From the NCBI GenBank assembly GCA_014218235.1, contig CM024755.1, forward strand, positions 35,918,713-35,982,712: a stretch of DNA of 64,000 nucleotides, read 5' to 3'. Of the stretch, positions 1 to 9,878 are shown one piece after another (position 1 is the first letter of the stretch; each line of letters begins with the position of its first letter). The notes under the pieces were generated by a model. The model did no database searches, was not told the origin of the DNA, and worked only from the letters and a program-made list of their open reading frames with translations. This DNA comes from Colocasia esculenta. Its lineage: Eukaryota > Streptophyta > Magnoliopsida > Alismatales > Araceae. The position numbers and the translations under genes were made by a program.

Positions 1-1
1 C

Positions 2-2179
2 AAGAAATTACGGCACTATCTGCTAGCCCATCAGGTCAGCCTCATCTCGAGGATAGACCCGCTAAAAGCGCTCCTCACCCAACCGGTGCTGTCAGGAAGG
101 ATGGGAAAATGGGCTCTTCTCCTCATGGAGTTCGATATCACCTTCGTCCCGAGAAAAGCAATCAAAGGGCAAGGTATGGCGGAGTTCCTGGCGGCGCATC
201 CACTCCCAGCCGGCTCTCCCCTCGAATTCAAGCTTCCGGAGGAGGAAACGCTCTCATCCCCCCACGGGGAGGGGACCCAACAAAAAGAAGTCCCCATTCA
301 AGAAAGTGGGAACACTCTCGCCATAGAGTTACCACACTGGGAACTCTACTTTGATGGCGCTTCCCGGGTGCTCAAGCAAACTGACGGCACCACATCTTAT
401 ACCTCCGGAGCGGGCATTGTCCTGGTGACTCCACAAGGGGGAATACTGCACAACTCATGTGCACTCATGAAGCCATTGACCAACAATCAAGCAGAATATG
501 AAGCGCTGATCGTGGGACTTCAACTGGCTGCCGAAATGGGCGTTAAGTGCATAAAAGTCTACGGAGACTCACAGTTGGTCATCCGTCAAGTGCTGGGGGA
601 TTACGAAGTTCGAAAAAAGGAGCTGATCCCCTATCATGCCAAAGTAATAAAGCTCCGTGAGAGATTCTGCTTGTTCGAAATCGGACATGTCCCTAGAGGG
701 CAAAACTCTCAGGCGGATGCGCTAGCCAAACTGGCGTCTGCTCTAAAACTCCCTCCTGAAGGGGAATTAGGCATAACTGTCCGACATAGGAGGCTGATGC
801 CCAGTGTTCTCGAGGACGACTCCGACCTAGAAGGTGCAGAGGTCAACGCCCTCGAAGAAGAAGCCAGTCGAGAAGAAGACTGGCGCCAGCCGATCATCCA
901 AATAAAGAACGGCTGGCTACCCCCGGGTCGGGCTGAACGAGTCCAACTCCTGCGACGGGCCGCGTCGTATCAAATAATCGGGGACCAACTATATCGGCTT
1001 GTCCATGAAAAAGACAAGTCTGTCCTCCTCCGATGTCTCTCCCCTAGAGAAGCCAAAGTCATCATGCACGAAGTCCACTCTGGACTGTGCGGAGCCCATC
1101 AAGCGGGAGACAAGATGAAAATCAACATCAAGCTAAAAGGCTTCTTCTGGCCGACTATGTACGCAGATTGCGTCCAGTACGCCCGTGCATGTCATCAATG
1201 CCAGGTCTTCAGTTCGGTGCCAAGAAAGCCGCCGAGCGAATTACATCCAACCGCCCCCACATGGCCCTTCGCCGAATGGGGAATGGATGTCGTGGGACCA
1301 TTCCCACCGTCCTCTGGCGGCCATAAGTTTATCCTAGCAGCCACCGACTATTTCTCCCGATGGGCAGAAGCAATCCCTCTCCGGGAGGTGACCGGGGTAG
1401 CCGTTGCAAAATTTGTCAAGCAACACCTGATTTACAGGTTCGGCACCCCTCATCGGATCGTATCAGATAACGGTACGCCCTTCAGAAACAAAACAACATA
1501 CGCGTTGGCAGCCAAATTCCGAATAGATTGGAGGACGTCAACGGTATACAACCCTCAAGCCAATGGTCTGGCGGAAGCCTTCAACAAGACCCTTTGCAAA
1601 CTGCTTGCCAAGATAGTCGGCAATCGCAAACGTGATTGGGGGGAGAAGGTGCACGAAGCTCTCTGGGCATACCGGACGGTCTACAAGACCCCTACGGGGT
1701 GCTCTCCTTTCTCTCTGGTGTACGGAGCTGAAGCCATGCTCCCCATCGAAATTGAAATGTCATCCTACAGGGTAGCCGTCTATACCGGTCTCCAACCCGA
1801 GGAGCGACAAGAAACTGAAAGAAGGTTGGAAGAACTGTCCGACCTAGAGGGCCAAAGGTTGGAAGCATACAAACATCTCCAATCCTATCAAGCCCGCATG
1901 ACTCGAGCCTATGACAAGCTAGTCAGGCCTCGTGTCTTCAAGAAAGGCGACCTCGTCATGGTCAAGCAAAGAGAAGTCATGGCGGGCAGATCAAGCGGCA
2001 AACTCCAGCCGAACTGGCGCGGACCGTACGTGGTCACCGGAGTGTATGAAGGCGGAGGATACACGCTGGCAACACACGCCGGCGATCGCCCCTTTCCACC
2101 ACTAAATGGCAAGCATCTCAAGATGTACTTTGCCCCTGAGCATGAATTCTTAGGGCAACAGTCCCCTGAACTCCTCTAG
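2..2179 (+). CDS. pol: Pol polyprotein C-terminal part: RNase H tail, second RNase H, integrase
   Basis: The frame is open from base 2 to the TAG at 2177-2179, about 725 residues, and is truncated on the left by the window edge. Residues 1-75 are the end of the RT-linked RNase H. Residues about 112-245 form a second RNase H with the acidic set visible: YFDGAS, QAEYEAL, YGDSQLV and SQADALAKL. This dual arrangement is established for the Tat lineage. Integrase follows, with an H2C2 zinc finger (HEVHSGLCGAH then CHQCQ, about 356-400) and a complete DDE triad: D in GMDVVGPF, D in VSDNGTPF, E in GLAEAFNK. A GPY-type C-terminal module (WRGPYVV) follows near residue 674. Integrase inserts the cDNA; RNase H removes the RNA strand. 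No break is seen here, whereas the matching segment of A1 has a one-base deletion near 19973. Confidence 0.93.
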   Translation, partial: KKLRHYLLAHQVSLISRIDPLKALLTQPVLSGRMGKWALLLMEFDITFVPRKAIKGQGMAEFLAAHPLPAGSPLEFKLPEEETLSSPHGEGTQQKEVPIQESGNTLAIELPHWELYFDGASRVLKQTDGTTSYTSGAGIVLVTPQGGILHNSCALMKPLTNNQAEYEALIVGLQLAAEMGVKCIKVYGDSQLVIRQVLGDYEVRKKELIPYHAKVIKLRERFCLFEIGHVPRGQNSQADALAKLASALKLPPEGELGITVRHRRLMPSVLEDDSDLEGAEVNALEEEASREEDWRQPIIQIKNGWLPPGRAERVQLLRRAASYQIIGDQLYRLVHEKDKSVLLRCLSPREAKVIMHEVHSGLCGAHQAGDKMKINIKLKGFFWPTMYADCVQYARACHQCQVFSSVPRKPPSELHPTAPTWPFAEWGMDVVGPFPPSSGGHKFILAATDYFSRWAEAIPLREVTGVAVAKFVKQHLIYRFGTPHRIVSDNGTPFRNKTTYALAAKFRIDWRTSTVYNPQANGLAEAFNKTLCKLLAKIVGNRKRDWGEKVHEALWAYRTVYKTPTGCSPFSLVYGAEAMLPIEIEMSSYRVAVYTGLQPEERQETERRLEELSDLEGQRLEAYKHLQSYQARMTRAYDKLVRPRVFKKGDLVMVKQREVMAGRSSGKLQPNWRGPYVVTGVYEGGGYTLATHAGDRPFPPLNGKHLKMYFAPEHEFLGQQSPELL

Positions 2180-2620
2180 CCAATAAACCCCCAGAAGGTC
2201 GGCTAAAAAACTCCTTCTTGGTCAGCAAACCACCCAGGTCGACCAAGTCAAACCCTTTAGCCAATAAACCCCCAGAAGGTCGGCTAAAAAAAACTCCTTC
2301 TTGGTCAGCAAACCACCCAGGTCGACCAAGTCAAACCCTTTAGCCAATAAACCCCCAGAAGGTCGGCTAAAAAACTCCTTCTTGGTCAGCAAACCACCCA
2401 GGTCGACCAAGTCAAACCCTTTAGCCAATAAACCCCCAGAAGGTCGGCTAAAAAACTCCTCCTTGGTCAGCAAACCGCCCAGGTCGACCAAGTCAAACCC
2501 TTTAGCCAATAAACCCCCAGAAGGTCGGCTAAAGAAAAAAAAACTCCTCCTTGGTTAGCAAACCGTCCAGGTCAACCAAGTCAACCCTTCAGCCAGTAAA
2601 CCTCCCTGGTAGGCTGCGCC
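2178..2620 (+). repeat. 81-bp tandem repeat, each unit two RNA hairpins (type I hairpin array, A0)
   Basis: Five units start at 2178, 2259, 2342, 2423 and 2504, right at the pol stop codon. Each unit holds two imperfect inverted repeats: TAGCC-AATAA-ACC-loop-GGT-C-GGCTA, then TTGGTC-AGCAA-ACC-loop-GGT-C-GACCAA. The last units read TTGGTT...AACCAA and CAGCC...GGCTG, so both stem sides change together. Because 81 is a multiple of three, both strands stay open as repetitive ORFs; I regard those as by-products. The function is unknown; an RNA structure in the 3' UTR is inferred. Confidence 0.9.
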
Positions 2621-2689
2621 GTCTTAGGCCCACGAATCACGATGATGGGCTAAAGCCAAACGGTGAATCCCCTAGTCGAGGTTTCGCAA

Positions 2690-2960
2690 CCTTGCTTCGG
2701 ACACCAATTTCAAAAAAAAAAAAAGAAGAAAAAGAAAAAGGGACTAAAAATAGAGATGTCCCGGCAGACTCGGCCACTCCCCAAAAGGGGTGTCCGAGGG
2801 TAAAAATGCCCAAAATCCAGCTGAGGTGAAAACCCGAAAGGGCGCCTCAGGCAAAAATGGATAACCCCTCAACGTGAAAACCCGAAGAGGACGCGTTGGA
2901 AAAAGCTAGAGGGGGCTGGCTTCTGTGAAAACCCAAAAGGGCGCAGGAGTCAGTAATGTG
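2690..2960 (+). repeat. 3' UTR type II hairpins with GAAA-like loops (A0, first set)
   Basis: Three successive hairpins share the core TGAAAACCCGAAAGGGCGC, in which CCC and GGG enclose a four-base loop. The outer stems differ but each pairs with itself: CTGAGG/CCTCAG (2821-2850), CAACG/CGTTG (2870-2898), CTTCTG/CAGGAG (2920-2949, one wobble pair). A further hairpin, GGGAC...GTCCC, lies just upstream near 2740-2762. The surrounding A-rich stretches (2705-2735, 2960-3000) hold nothing else recognisable. Confidence 0.8.
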
Positions 2961-2999
2961 AAAAAAAAAAAGATCAATAAAAAAAAAAAATCAATCAAA

Positions 3000-3345
3000 A
3001 TCAAATCGTCACTTACCAAGGCACTTTCGCGCAGCCAGTAAACGAGTGTTAGGTTGTGCCCCTATTCTGATTGGTAGGTAAACCGAAATGGTGGATCAAG
3101 CCATTTCCCCTTAGCCAGCAAACCCCAAGAAGGTAGGCAAACCCAAAACCTTAGCCATAAAACCCCAAGAAGGTAGGCTATCCCTCCTTGACCAACAAAC
3201 CTCCGCGGTCGGTTAAACCTAAAATCCTTAGCCAGCAAACCCCGAGAAGGTAGGCTAATCCTAAACCCTTAGCCAGCAAACCCCAAGCGGTAGGCTAACC
3301 AAAGCCCTTTAGCCAGCAAACCACAGTGGTAGGCTAAATCCAGAG
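3000..3345 (+). repeat. Type I hairpins, dispersed second cluster (A0 3' UTR)
   Basis: About seven further type I hairpins lie here singly rather than in 81-bp units. Examples are TTAGCC...GGCTAA with an AGCAAACC...GGTA interior at about 3234-3258, 3270-3296 and 3310-3337, and TTGACC...GGTTAA at about 3189-3215. Some are imperfect (near 3115 and 3070). The same cluster recurs in A1 at 22455-22770. Confidence 0.8.
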
Positions 3346-3419
3346 GGCGGATCCCGCGATCAATTGCCCCGGGGTTCGGCCTTGGACCCATCAAAAAAAG
3401 AGAGAAAGAGAAAAGGGAC

Positions 3420-3630
3420 TAAAAATAGAGATGTCCCGACAGACTTGATCATCCTCCAAAAAGGGATGTTCAAGGGCAAAAAGGCCTCAAACCCAGCTGA
3501 GGTGAAAACCCGAGAGGGCGCCTCAGGTAAAAATGGGCAACCCCTCGGTGTGAAAACCCGAAAGGGCGCACCGGAAAAAGCTAGAGGGGGCCATCCCCGG
3601 TGAAAAACCGAAAGGGCACTTGGGATGGTA
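3420..3630 (+). repeat. 3' UTR type II hairpins (A0, second set)
   Basis: Three more copies of the TGAAAACCCGAAAGGG core have new self-complementary stems: CTGAGG/CCTCAG with a GAGA loop (3497-3526), CGGTG/CACCG (3546-3573) and ATCCC/GGGAT (3593-3626). They follow a GGGAC...GTCCC element as in the first set, so the whole module (GGGAC hairpin plus three type II hairpins) appears duplicated within the UTR. Confidence 0.78.
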
Positions 3631-4058
3631 ATATGAAAAAAGAGATGAACAAAAGAATCATCATCGTCATCAAGTCAAAGTTGGGTTGCCGGACAAAGCC
3701 TCGAGAAGGCCAGCCCCAGCGCCCGAAACGTTGCATCAGATCTGGAGGAATGCCAGAAATGCAACGTCCAAAAGACATCACTCACGCTCACCGGTCCGAG
3801 AAACTGAGTAAAGCGCAGGACAAGTCAAGCCAAGAAACACGGCGTCCAAAAGGAGGAGTCCCAAATAAGACCCCCAAAAGGCTACCTGAATACAGACGAA
3901 GGTTGCAACAGTGTCAAAGGAAAGGCATTGGCAGTAACCTAAAGTTTGTCATTCCTTGAATATAAGGTGCCCGAGACAAGCCCTCGGGGTAGCTGATGAA
4001 GTACATACATCGGCTAAAACCAAAAAGGGACGAGAGGAACTATGGAGTCCCCTCCCTC
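3631..4058. other. Untranslated spacer between sense 3' UTR and antisense gene
   Basis: Short open frames occur on the + strand but none has a recognisable domain, and their sequence is equally present in A1 (23060-23488). This stretch should be the 3' UTR of the antisense gene that ends at 4059. No clear polyadenylation signal is seen on either strand. Confidence 0.5.
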
Positions 4059-7000
4059 TCACGAAGAGGCATGGGGTCCTCCCCGGAGATCCGCCAGACT
4101 CGCCTGAAGGGTCAATAGCCTGGTCTGGGAATCCGCAAACTCCTGCTCCAAGGTGGTCGCTGCTGCCTCGGCCTCCGCCGCCCCCTCGGTCAGCGCCTGG
4201 TAAGCGGCCTGACGATCGGCAAGGCGCTTCGAGGCCTCCTCAATCGCCCGCTGGAAGCCGACAATATCAGCATGGCATTGGGCGCAACCTGCTCTCAGGG
4301 TCTCGACGCGGCTGAGTACGCCCCCTCTCTGTGAGCGAAGAGCCTCAAATCTCTGCTTCTCTAGGGCCACCTCTGCTGAGAGCTCCCGGATCTTGAGGCG
4401 GGTCGCCTCCTGGCATCGCAGCTTCACCTCGTCCCAAACAGCGTCGACAGCAGCCATCCAGGGGTCTCGTGGGAAGCCCATCAAGTGATAAGCGCGGGTA
4501 TTCCTGTGAAGGAACCCCCGCACCCTTTCAAGGCATGGGGGGTTACTCTCCTCCATGGCGGACCGCGCAAGCCCCATCAGGGTCTCCAGTACGCCGCCCT
4601 TGTCCGCCATCTGGATGCTTTGAGGCTCACTCGGCCAAAGAACGCCGTGGCTCGGAAAAGGGGCAAGCTCCACAGGCGATGCTGCGGCAAAAGGTGGCAG
4701 GAGCGCATCGCCGCCGGCGGCTGCCAAAGGCAAATGAATGTCAGCACGGCGCAGTAATGGCAAGGCTACAACAAAGGAAGAGACAAGGGGGAGGGAAACA
4801 CCTGTCGAAGACTCGCCGGGCTCCGAAAGAAGGGGAGCCGCCGCGACGCCGTGAGGGGCCCCCTCCGCCCCGGCCTGGGTCGCAGCCGAGAAAAAAACGG
4901 CCACTGAGGGACCCATCTCCATCATTTCCGCCACGATCTCGGCGCCGCCTGCAAGAAAGATGAATGCACGCGTCAAGCAAGTCAAACCCCTTCGCCCCGA
5001 CAAAACCGAGGGTGAACAACAAAAGGAAGACCACCCTTGGGCAAAAGTCTGTACCGTCGTCTTCCCCAACTGCCCTCTCTAGAACTTCACCCTCCTCTCG
5101 CGGGGACCTGGCGGGAAGCGCAGCCGGAGAGGCGATCGTCACTGCAAGAGGAAGACGAAGTCACTTGTCACTTCCTCGGAAAAAGGAGGGGGGGGGGAGA
5201 GAGAAGAGGAAAAGGTGCGAAGGCGATGCAGCAACTAAATGCAGAGACCGTGAGGTACTCACTGGCGCAATGCGAAGCCCGCGGCAAAGCTCCTCCCTCG
5301 AGCAGCCCCGGGGCAAAGTCCGAGAAACCGGGTAGCTCACCCCGGGGGCTGGAGACCAACAAGCGGCGAATCTCCTGAAGCGAGGGCGTCAACATAGTCC
5401 GATGTGAGGTGCCTCCGCCAGCGGACGCCTCCCCCGGCACGTACCCTAAGGAGGTAGACGAAGCGGTCAGGTGATCAGGCCCATGGCCACAACAACGAGC
5501 CCAAAAAGAAAAAAAAGGGGAAGATGCAAAGGCGCGAATACATATGCACACGCGTATATATATGCGCACTAGCCGGCCGCCCACCTGGCTCAGGCAGAGC
5601 CACCTGAGGGAGCCCCGTCATGTCTGGGGACGGCGTCCCATCAAATGTGGGGTTGTAGTTGTCCTCGGCGGGAGGGGTAGGGTCCTCGCGCGGGGTCGCC
5701 CCAGCCACCTCTTCGCTCTCCGGAGTTTGCAAAGCTGCAGAAAGAACAACAGCAAAATCAATGCCCTGATCGGGGAGGAAAGGAAAGAGGGGACGAAAAG
5801 CTCCCCCCGGGCCGGCAAGACAAAAGGCCAGGCTCACCTCCTCCAACCGAAGCGGAAGGCTCGGGGATCCCCTCCTGAGCGCCTGGCTGCGAGGGGCCGG
5901 CTTCCCTGCTCGCGCGTCGCTTCCGACTGCGTGAAGTGTCGGGCTTCGGCATTGCCGCCGGAAGAATGAAGCTCTCTGTTCAAGCCAGAAACAAGGGAAG
6001 TCCCGTCAGCGAAAAAAAAAAAAAAAGAGAAAAAGAGAAAAGAAGAAGAAGAAAACGAACAGGTAACAACATACCACTCGGAGCCGGGGAAAAAGGTGGC
6101 GGGAGCACCACCTGGTCGAAAGGGACCTTCACAGCCTTGCCCGCCTCAACAATAGCATCCCAGAAATGCTGCAAGGTGGTCCCGTTCTCGATCCAACTGA
6201 TAAACTCCCTTGGGCCGACGCGGGCAACTGAATGGCAGAGATGTCGCTCCCAAGCTCCAGACACGTCATGAGGGATAAGGGCAGAAAGCACCGTGTCCAC
6301 TTGGTACCCACAGTCCAGCAGGAAGTGGCGCCACCAAAAGTAGACAAGAGGCGGCTCTCCGCTGTCCCGAGAAGTCGCCGGACCGCCCTCAGGGCGCGCT
6401 AGGGGCTCTAAAGCCTCTGCGCGGGCTCTGCGCCCCGCTGGATCGGTGACCTGCGCCCTCGCTCGACGGCGGCCCACAATTGATACTTTCCCCACAAGCG
6501 CTGGGAACTCCCGCTGGAGGAACTTCGACGTGATCGAAGAGATGGAGGCGCCCGCTCGAGACAAGTAAGCGCCCTCCGCCGCCTTCACCGCGTCGGTGTG
6601 TTCCCGGAACGTCTTATTATGCCGGGTCCACCACCGGGCGTACAATATGTCTACGCGACCGTCCCGCCGCTGCTCGGGAATGAAGAACTCCTGAGACGGG
6701 TCGCGTCTGATAAAAAAGCACCACCAGCTCGAAGCCACAAGGTGCCGATCCAAGCCCCTGTATGTCCTGTCGGGAAGCGAAAAATCGGCATTGGGAGGTA
6801 CAGCCTGGTCATACCCAAAGTTGCGTGCGAAGCGATGCGGGAAGTACGGCTCCATGAACAGGGCCCCCCCTTTGCGGAAGAGCAGAACGCTGGGGCGAAT
6901 GCACCAAAGCCACTCCTTGCGGAAAGATGCGCTCGGTGCGGGACTGTGGGGGAGGCGGTAAACTTGCCCTCCCCTCCTCTCCTCAACAAAAGGGCGGAAA

Positions 7001-8733
7001 TCTCGCGAGCAGCAGGCATAGTCAAGTCCCGACTGCCCCGCCGATGGCACAAAAGAAAGTCGTCGGCGCGCCTCGTCCAATTGTCGCTGGTGTGCCTGTT
7101 CCGGACGATTCCGGAACATGAAGAGGAGCGGCATGGAGGGATTCTCCAGGCTGACGTTGTGACACAGCTCGGGCAAGAGGAGACCGGCCCAGGCGCTCAA
7201 GTAGTGCGTCGGCAGGACGATGCTCCTATCACGAGGGGAAGGGCTCGCCGTCAAATCCCCCAAGCCGTGGAAAATGTTGGCCAGCGCCGCCGGGGCCAGG
7301 GCAAGCCGCACACCGCTAGCCAAGGAACAAGCCGGATAGATGACCTCCGGCCTGATGTTTCCCTCCTCCCCAAATGGGACAACGAAGGTACTCAACCAGT
7401 ACACCAGGTATGCCGCCAGATAAGTCCGGTCTGGGAGCTGCCTCGGATTCCAGCCCCGACCCTGAGGCGCGTAGAGAAACCTTACGTTGTCCTCCAGGGT
7501 GACTGATAGCTGCAAATAGTCTGCCGGATCATGGCCCCCGCTGGCAAACTCCTTGTGGAAGCAGAAAGGCCCGTTGTAAAAGAAGCGGAGCCAAGCATCG
7601 CAGCTCACCCTCACTGTCCCTTTGGAAGCACTGGGACATTCATCTCTACCACACCGGGCCAGATCCCGCCAGACTTTCATCAAATAACGAAAGCTGTGGG
7701 GTAAAACATAGGAGCCCGAACCAGTGGACTGGTCCCGAAGGAGGTCATTCAAACACACCTCCTCATAAAACTGGCCAGAGATCGGGAGACCAGAAATTCT
7801 GTGCAAAGCCCAAAGATCGAGGCATGCCTCCCCGTCCGCCACACAGAAGGTATTGAACCTCCGGTTGAATCTCTCCGCCAGGGCCTGCAGAAGCCCGGAA
7901 TGACATGGATAGCTGTAAAGAGCGGCGACCACAGCATGAAGAAGGTCGACCCGAGACAGCAACTGATGGTAATGATAAAGAACACCCATCAACCACTCTG
8001 TGGCGCCAAAGCGGAAGCGGTGAGACGAGATGACGGACCACCGATCATACCACCCGGCGGCCTCCTGGCTCATAATCCGGTCCAGGAAACAGGACCGGTC
8101 ATAACCCTCCGACACGAACTCGGAACCGGAAGGTAGTGGGATATGCCCGGTGAAGGTAGGCCCGGTCTTGGGCAGCCCGTGTACTTCCCACAAACCCTGT
8201 GCAAGCATGAGCTCCCGGACCCGGTCAGCGGGTTCCCGGCCAAAAAGCCCCAGTTGACTCGCCTCTGGAAAATGCGCCTGTGCGGTGTAGTCCATAGGGA
8301 AGCTGGGGTAGTGGAAGCCGCAAGTCCCCATCATACTGTCGCGGCCGACCAAAATAGCTCGCTCCAGCTGAGCTCGCTCGGATAGAAGAAGTCCGTCCGG
8401 GCCCTCCCAATTGACCGGAACAAAACTCTGGATGAAGGGGAACAGATGCTCGTCCAGCGGAAAATGCCCAGGGTAGTCGCTGCCCCTCCGATAGCGGTAT
8501 CCCCGCTCAGTCCGGTCCACCAGGCGCATGTCCACGACGCCCTCCAGTGGTGACGACTCCTCCAAAGGCCCGAAAGCACATACCTTGACGCCCTTGTCAA
8601 GTCGCTCCGGGTCGTCCTCCCTCACCGGGGAAAGGGTGGAATACGGCATCGGATCCCCCGTCCGCCGCACGTCATCCTCTGAACGACGCGACGCCCGACT
8701 ACTCTCCCCGCGATGCTTGGTGGAACGAGGCAT
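4059..8733 (-). CDS. Antisense extra gene (aORF): plant mobile domain plus coiled-coil protein, six predicted exons
   Basis: I model exons at 8733-6075, 5975-5838, 5734-5585, 5445-5263, 5141-5055 and 4948-4059. The introns (99, 103, 139, 121 and 106 bp) all begin GT, end AG and are phase 1; the joined frame is 1368 residues without a stop. Exon 1 encodes a plant mobile domain (aminotransferase-like) signature, DGEACLDLWALHRISGLPISG, near residues 291-325. Exon 2 carries a basic SRSRKRR stretch, a possible nuclear signal. The last about 125 residues form a long alanine/glutamate-rich coiled coil. Antisense ORFs with mobile domains between pol and the 3' LTR are known in Tat elements; the function is unknown. 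I chose the start at 8731-8733 because it follows the AT microsatellite; the frame is open further upstream to 9129. The exon 4 donor could instead be 57 bp earlier. Splicing is predicted, not proven. Confidence 0.68.
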
Positions 8734-8814
8734 CGTCAATCCTGCCAAATGAACTGCCCGAGCGTCAGGTGAAAGAACGTCGCAACAAGGCAGAAGGAGA
8801 CAATTGCGAAAGAA

Positions 8815-8847
8815 AAAAAATATAATAAAAAAATATATATATATATC
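8815..8847. repeat. AT-rich microsatellite upstream of the antisense gene
   Basis: A run of A with TATATATA lies between the antisense start codon and the LTR. In A1 it is longer (28248-28287), which changes the upstream frame and so argues against translation of this stretch. Confidence 0.7.
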
Positions 8848-8891
8848 TCGAAGGCACCACGGGACACCCGCCGTCGTCTTCGTCTCCGACG

Positions 8892-8911
8892 GATGTCCCG
8901 TGGGGGGCATT
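8892..8911 (+). other. Polypurine-tract-like sequence before the 3' LTR
   Basis: GTGGGGGGCATT abuts the LTR start TGTTGAACC at 8912. A G-rich tract at this place is where second-strand DNA synthesis is primed in LTR retrotransposons. It is short and ends in CATT rather than pure purine, so the exact primer is uncertain. The same sequence stands at 28339-28350 before the second LTR. Confidence 0.6.
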
Positions 8912-9350
8912 TGTTGAACCCGGAAAATATCGGGGCTTAAACAAACCCCGGGCGACAAATACGCCCTGGGGGAACCAGGGATGAGCTCCCGATCCCCCGC
9001 TCGGACATCGGGAAGATGAACCCGAGTGCTCGCATCAATCCGGAGTGGCCCGGAAGCGAGGTGCCCGAGAAGCTCGTCGACGGCGAAGAATGCGTACTCC
9101 GGATGCCAGAAACTCCGTGTCCGGATCAACGTTCGAAGCCGCGCCTGAAGCCGAAGGATCCGGAAAGGTCAAATGCACGTGCCCTCCGAAAACGGGGACA
9201 AACGCACGTGAGACGGCCGGAGAAGCACAAGCGGCGCACGCGTGCACGTGCGCGGCACGGCCGTCAACCAACGAACAACGCACAGGAGGCCCACAGAGCT
9301 CTCTCCCGCGGAAACCGGAGGAAATGGCCGATGGAGTGGAGGCCCACCCC

Positions 9351-9358
9351 ATTTATAG
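9351..9358 (-). promoter_or_regulatory. Antisense TATA box in LTR (A0/A1)
   Basis: CTATAAAT reads on the minus strand at the 5' edge of the GC-rich minisatellite. Transcription from here would run left out of U3, through the polypurine tract and into the antisense gene, whose start codon lies about 600 bases downstream. An identical box is present in the A1 3' LTR and in the LTR of C, inside a stretch of about 70 bases that A and C share exactly. Use as a promoter is inferred. Confidence 0.55.
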
Positions 9359-9361
9359 GGG

Positions 9362-9870
9362 GGGCCAGGCGGTGGCACCCCCGCCGGTTAGGCGGGGTGC
9401 GCACCCCCGCCGGTTCGGCAGGGGGCGCACCCCCGCCGGGCCGGGCGGGGGCCGCACCCCCGCCGGTTAGGCGGGGCGCGGGCCCCCCGCCGGTTCGGCA
9501 GGGGGCGCACCCCCGCCGGTTAGGCGGGGTGCGGGCCCCCCGCCGGTTCGGCAGGGGGCGCACCCCCGCCGGGCCGGGCGGGGGCTGCACCCCCGCCGGT
9601 TCGGCGGGGTGTGCACCCCCGCCGGTTCGGCGGGGGGACCCCCCCCCGCCAGTCAGTCCAGCGGGGGCCGCACCCCCGCCGGTTCGGCGGGGGGTGCACC
9701 CCGCCGGTTCAAGCGGGGGGCCGCACCCCCGCCAGTCCAGGCGGGGTGTGCACCCCCGCCAGTCCGGGCGCACCCCCGCCGGTCCGCGGTGCCTCGGCGC
9801 CCGCGCCCGCCTCGACGCTCGAGCCGGGAGCACCCCCGCCGGGGAGCACACCCCCGCCGGTTCGACCCTT
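9362..9870. repeat. GC-rich hairpin minisatellite in LTR U3
   Basis: Units of about 25-35 bp are built on CACCCCCGCCGGTTCGGC followed by a G run. Many units are near-perfect inverted repeats (CCCCCGCCG-GTT-CGGCGGGGG). Both strands carry repeated runs of four or more G, so quadruplexes are possible on either. It separates the antisense and sense TATA boxes. Proline/arginine-rich ORFs across it on both strands are taken as composition artefacts. Confidence 0.92.
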
Positions 9871-9878
9871 CGAGCCCC

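Noticed and set aside
2222..2558. Repetitive ORFs on both strands over the 81-bp array (also 21637-22234 and 39612-40067)
   Set aside because: The repeat length is a multiple of three and lacks stops; both strands are open, and the array follows the pol stop codon as UTR.
2178..2620. CRISPR-like array
   Set aside because: The units are whole tandem copies with no unique spacers, in a plant retrotransposon UTR.
6598..7506. 302-residue + strand ORF, identical in A1 (26033-26941)
   Set aside because: It lies antisense to the mobile-domain exon, has no recognisable domain, and its conservation follows from the near-identity of the two copies.
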